NCBI RefSeq assembly: GCF_019933235.1
Contig: NZ_CP082945.1
Span: 1,612,001 to 1,676,000 of the forward strand
Direction of reading: 5' to 3'
DNA from: Streptomyces angustmyceticus
GTDB lineage: Bacteria; Actinomycetota; Actinomycetes; Streptomycetales; Streptomycetaceae
Length of the DNA stretch: 64,000 nucleotides
The notes beneath the pieces were generated by a model, which was not told the DNA's origin, did no database searches, and saw only the letters and a program-made list of their open reading frames with translations. The translations under genes and the position numbers were made by a program. Each line of letters starts with the position of its first letter. The stretch's first letter is position 1. This document shows positions 61,001 to 64,000 of this stretch, piece by piece.

Positions 61001-62070
61001 GCCTTTTCCTCCGCCCGCTTGCGGACCCATGCGTTCAGGAGCGTGGCGAGCAGCAGCATCGCGCCGAGGAAGAACTTGTACCAGTCCGGATTCCACTGCG
61101 CGTAGACGATGCCCTTGCTCGCCATGCCGAAGATGAAGGCGCCGACAGCCGCGCCGATCGCCGAGCCGAAGCCGCCGGTCATCAGACAGCCGCCGACCGC
61201 CGCGGCGATGATGTAGAGGAACTCGTTGCCCACCCCGTCGCCGGACTGGATCGCGTCGTACGAGAACAGAAGGTGCTGGCCGGAGACCCAGGCGGCGAAG
61301 GCGACGCCCATGTAGAGGCCGATCTTGGTCTTGGTGACCGGGACACCCACCGCCCGCGCGGCGTCGGCGTTGCCGCCGACCGCGAAGATCCAGTTGCCGA
61401 CGCGGGTGCGCAGCAGGATCCAGGTGGCGAGGGCGACCAGCACGATCCACCACAGGATGGTGATCTGGATGTCGACGCTGCCGAGGGTCAGGTGCGAGGC
61501 GAAGACCTCGCGGGCCGAGTCGAAGCCCTCCATGTCGGCGATGGACTTCGTGGAGACGGTGCCGTCGATCAGCTTGGTGAAGCCGAGGTTGAGGCCGGTC
61601 AGCATGAAGAAGGTGCCGAGCGTGATGATGAAGCTGGGCAGTTTCGTGCGGGTCAGCAGCAGGCCGTTGAAGGCCCCGATGGCCAGGGTGACCAGCAGCG
61701 ACACCCCGACGCCCACCCAGGTGTTCGCCGTCATCTGGTAGCTGAACATCGAGGAGATCAGCGCCGAGCTGACGACCATCACGCCGGCCGAGAGATCGAA
61801 CTCCCCGCCGATCATCAACAGCGCCACCGGCACGGCCATGATGCCGATCGTCGAGGACGCGTAGAGCACGGTGGAGAGGCTGGAGGCCCGCAGGAACGGT
61901 TCGGCGACGATCGAGAAGAACACGAAGACCGCGGCGGCGCCGACGACCGAGCCCAGTTCGGGGCGGCCCATCAGCCGGCGTGCCAGGGAGCGGTGCAGCA
62001 GCCGTTCGTCGCCGGTGACCTTGGCGGGCGGCCCCGCGGGGACCGGCGTGGGTGCGTCGGTGTGGCTCAT
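60997..62070 (-). CDS. sugar ABC transporter permease (RbsC/XylH type)
   Basis: 357 residues, eight to ten membrane helices. The branched-chain/sugar permease motif is present: [38 protein letters not shown] and [20 protein letters not shown] (EAA-like loop). ATG overlaps the stop of the binding-protein gene. Together with the ATPase it forms the channel of a CUT2-type importer. Confidence 0.93.
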   Translation of the reverse strand: MSHTDAPTPVPAGPPAKVTGDERLLHRSLARRLMGRPELGSVVGAAAVFVFFSIVAEPFLRASSLSTVLYASSTIGIMAVPVALLMIGGEFDLSAGVMVVSSALISSMFSYQMTANTWVGVGVSLLVTLAIGAFNGLLLTRTKLPSFIITLGTFFMLTGLNLGFTKLIDGTVSTKSIADMEGFDSAREVFASHLTLGSVDIQITILWWIVLVALATWILLRTRVGNWIFAVGGNADAARAVGVPVTKTKIGLYMGVAFAAWVSGQHLLFSYDAIQSGDGVGNEFLYIIAAAVGGCLMTGGFGSAIGAAVGAFIFGMASKGIVYAQWNPDWYKFFLGAMLLLATLLNAWVRKRAEEKA

Positions 62071-63080
62071 CGGGTCCCCCGCTTCGTGTACTCCTGCAGC
62101 GCGGCGGCGTCCTTCTTGGTGATCACCTGGGGGCCGGTGAGCACCGGCTTGCCGCCGCCGAGGACGTCGGAGTTGTACTTGTACAGCCACAGCAGGTCGA
62201 CGGCCTCGTAGCCCTGGAGGTAGGGCTGCTGGTCGACGGCGAAACCGAGGGAGCCGTCCTTGAGACCCGTCGCGACCTGGGCGTTGAGGTCGAAGGTGTC
62301 GATCTCGGCCTTGCTGCCGGCCTGCTCCTTGGCCTTGACGGCGGTGGGGGCGAACGGCGCGCCGAGCGTGACGACGGCGTCGATGGAGCTGTCCGACTGG
62401 AGCTTGGACTCGATGGAGGACTGCACGTCGGGCATGTTGGTGCCCTCGACGTAGAGCTTCTGCAGATCGCCCTTGAAGGTCTTCTCGGCGCCGTCGCAGC
62501 GCTGCTCGTGACCGACGTTGCCCTGCTCGTGCAGGACGCACAGGGCCTTCTTCCGGCCGCGCTTGTTCAGCTCCTCGCCGACCGCCTCACCGGCCACCGT
62601 CTCGTCCTGCCCGATGTGGCTGAGCGCGCCGAAGGCCTTCGACGCCTCGGCGCCGGAGTTCACCGTGATCACCGGGATGCCGGCCTTCTCGGCCTTGGCG
62701 ATCACGTCCTTCATGGCGCTGGGCTTGGCGAGCGAGACGATCAGCCCGTCGACCTTCTGGTCGATGTAGGACTGCACCAGCTCGCTCTGCCGCTGGGCCT
62801 CCTTGTCGTGTCCGTAGACGAACTTGATGTTGTCCTTGACGGCGGCCTGCTGGGCGCCGTTCTGGACGATGTCCCAGAAGGTGTCGCCGTCTCCCGAGTG
62901 GGTGACCATCGCGAACGTCCACCTGGGGGTGTTCACCGCGGCCTTGCCGCCGGCCGCCCGGCCGGCGCGCTCCTGCTCGGCGCGCAGCCCCCCGGTGCTG
63001 CTGCACCCCGCCAGACTCACGCCGAGCACCGCCGCCAGCACGGCGCCGACGACGCGTCCCCTTCTCCGAACCCGTGCCAC
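62067..63080 (-). CDS. sugar-binding lipoprotein of the CUT2-type importer
   Basis: 337 residues from GTG 63080 (GGGAAGGGCGAG upstream). An N-terminal lipoprotein signal [19 protein letters not shown] gives lipobox LAGC. A periplasmic-binding domain follows with [40 protein letters not shown] and [20 protein letters not shown]. It is related to ribose/xylose/inositol binders; the sugar cannot be named from sequence. A very similar gene lies just upstream. Confidence 0.93.
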   Translation of the reverse strand: MARVRRRGRVVGAVLAAVLGVSLAGCSSTGGLRAEQERAGRAAGGKAAVNTPRWTFAMVTHSGDGDTFWDIVQNGAQQAAVKDNIKFVYGHDKEAQRQSELVQSYIDQKVDGLIVSLAKPSAMKDVIAKAEKAGIPVITVNSGAEASKAFGALSHIGQDETVAGEAVGEELNKRGRKKALCVLHEQGNVGHEQRCDGAEKTFKGDLQKLYVEGTNMPDVQSSIESKLQSDSSIDAVVTLGAPFAPTAVKAKEQAGSKAEIDTFDLNAQVATGLKDGSLGFAVDQQPYLQGYEAVDLLWLYKYNSDVLGGGKPVLTGPQVITKKDAAALQEYTKRGTR

Positions 63081-63280
63081 GAGGACTCGCCCTTCCCGCT
63101 GATGCTGCCGTATCGACCGCGTTGGTTGCCTGCTCGACTGCGTTGCCTGCCCGCGCCGGCCGGACCGGGCGCGCGCGGTGCCGTGCACCGGCTCCGGCAC
63201 CGGCCGACCGGGCGCAACCGGCCAAGTATCCGTTACCAGTGATCTGTCCCGGTTCATCGGGTCCCGTCTTCCCTGTGGCC

Positions 63281-64000
63281 TCACCGGGTGCCCCGCCCGG
63301 TGTACTCGGTCAGCTTCGGTACGTCCTCGCCGGTGACCAGCGCCGGCCCGGTGAGCACCGGACGGCCGCCGCCGAGCACATCGGCGTTGGCCTTGTGGAG
63401 CCAGAGCAGGTCGACGGCCTCGTAGCCCTGGAGGTAGGGCTGCTGGTCGACGGCGAAGGTGACGTCCTTGGCCTTGAGCAGCTTGACGACGGCGGAGTTC
63501 AGGTCGAACGTCGCGAGCTGCGCCGCGCTGCCCGCCTCCTCCTCGGCCTTGACGGCGATCGCCGCCATCGGTGCGCCGAGGGTGACGACCGCGTCGATGT
63601 CCTTGTCGGACTGGAGCCTGGCCTCCACGGACGACTGCGAGGCCGGTGCGTTGGTGCCGTCGACATCGAGGTTCGCGACCTTCCCGTGGAAGGTCTCGCG
63701 GACACCGGCGCAGCGGTCCTCCAGCGACACGTTGCCCTGCTCGTGGACGACGCAGAGGGCCTTCTTCCGGTGCCGGCGGTTCAGCTCGTCGCCGACCGCC
63801 CGCCCCGCCACGGACTCGTCCTGCCCGATGTGCGTCAGCGCCCCGTACGCCCGGGAGAACTCGCCGCCGGAGTTGATGGTGATCACGGGTATGCCCTGCG
63901 CCACGGCCTTGCGGACGGCGGCCTTGACGGCCTGCGGCTTGGCGAGGGTGACGATCAGCCCGTCGACCTTCTGGTCGATGTACGACTGGATCAGCGCGGC
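63281..64000 (-). CDS. paralogous sugar-binding protein, N-terminus beyond window
   Basis: 239 residues are visible, entering from the right edge. [54 protein letters not shown] and [20 protein letters not shown] match the next gene residue for residue over long stretches. So the two binding proteins arose by tandem duplication. It ends 201 nt before the second copy. It may bind a different sugar for the same permease. Confidence 0.92.
   Translation of the reverse strand, partial: AALIQSYIDQKVDGLIVTLAKPQAVKAAVRKAVAQGIPVITINSGGEFSRAYGALTHIGQDESVAGRAVGDELNRRHRKKALCVVHEQGNVSLEDRCAGVRETFHGKVANLDVDGTNAPASQSSVEARLQSDKDIDAVVTLGAPMAAIAVKAEEEAGSAAQLATFDLNSAVVKLLKAKDVTFAVDQQPYLQGYEAVDLLWLHKANADVLGGGRPVLTGPALVTGEDVPKLTEYTGRGTR

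Overview
This 64 kb window is very GC-rich and reads as a Streptomyces (or close relative) chromosome arm. GTG starts are frequent, genes are packed into operons with ATGA or GTGA overlaps, several genes appear leaderless, and rare TTA (bldA-type) codons occur. The gene content is typical of the genus: gamma-butyrolactone-type signalling genes, NRPS/PKS enzymes, StrR-type, PucR and HxlR regulators, and a ROK kinase beside a sugar ABC transporter. I recognised no rRNA, tRNA or CRISPR array.

Region 1 (1-2.75 kb) holds a broken XRE regulator, an Atu4866-family protein, two SDR oxidoreductases and an ALF-like remnant. Region 2 (2.9-21.6 kb) is a stress block. It contains PsiE, an APC permease, a histone-fold DUF1931 protein, a FUSC membrane protein, a MEDS protein, a PucR regulator and a GSP17M-type protein. 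These are followed by a tight run dnaK-grpE-dnaJ(cbpA type)-cbpM-clpB-trxC-UBP zinc finger-(cNMP/glutaredoxin-like/flavin reductase fusion). This is a self-contained chaperone-disaggregase-redox cassette with CbpM where HspR would normally be. Region 3 (21.6-25.7 kb) is a worn segment: a HAD hydrolase, two IS110 transposase remnants, a SnoaL-like protein, a divergent SDR/HxlR pair sharing a perfect palindrome, and a pcaD stub.

Region 4 (25.8-39.7 kb) is a minus-strand NRPS/PKS operon that I cannot match to a known product. In order of transcription it encodes a carrier protein, a KS lacking an AT core, a stand-alone adenylation enzyme, a MupA-type luciferase-like monooxygenase, an A-T-C NRPS with a threonine-like code, a thioesterase, a KASIII-like protein with an altered active site, an ATP-grasp ligase and a flavin reductase. 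An MFS exporter and a divergent MarR regulator sit upstream of it.

Region 5 (39.7-57.5 kb) looks like a signal-controlled small-molecule locus. A StrR-type regulator and an XRE-TPR protein precede an AfsA-type synthase, an ArpA-type receptor, a HAD-fold protein, an SDR and a second receptor-like regulator. Four related ARE-like sites lie at the promoters. Downstream, on one strand, are an orphan protein, a ferredoxin reductase, a 2Fe-2S ferredoxin, a membrane desaturase, both glutamate mutase subunits, a quinone-oxidoreductase-type enzyme and a PLP decarboxylase. The block ends at hairpins beside a convergent DMT exporter. Glutamate mutase plus decarboxylase predicts 3-methylaspartate and then 3-aminoisobutyrate; the ferredoxin chain would feed the desaturase. 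No carrier protein or adenylation enzyme is present, so the product may be a free small molecule.

Region 6 (57.6-64 kb) has an ArsR regulator facing a decayed quinone oxidoreductase. It then runs into a sugar uptake system: two paralogous binding proteins (one cut by the window edge), permease, ATPase, ROK kinase and a membrane-anchored protein.
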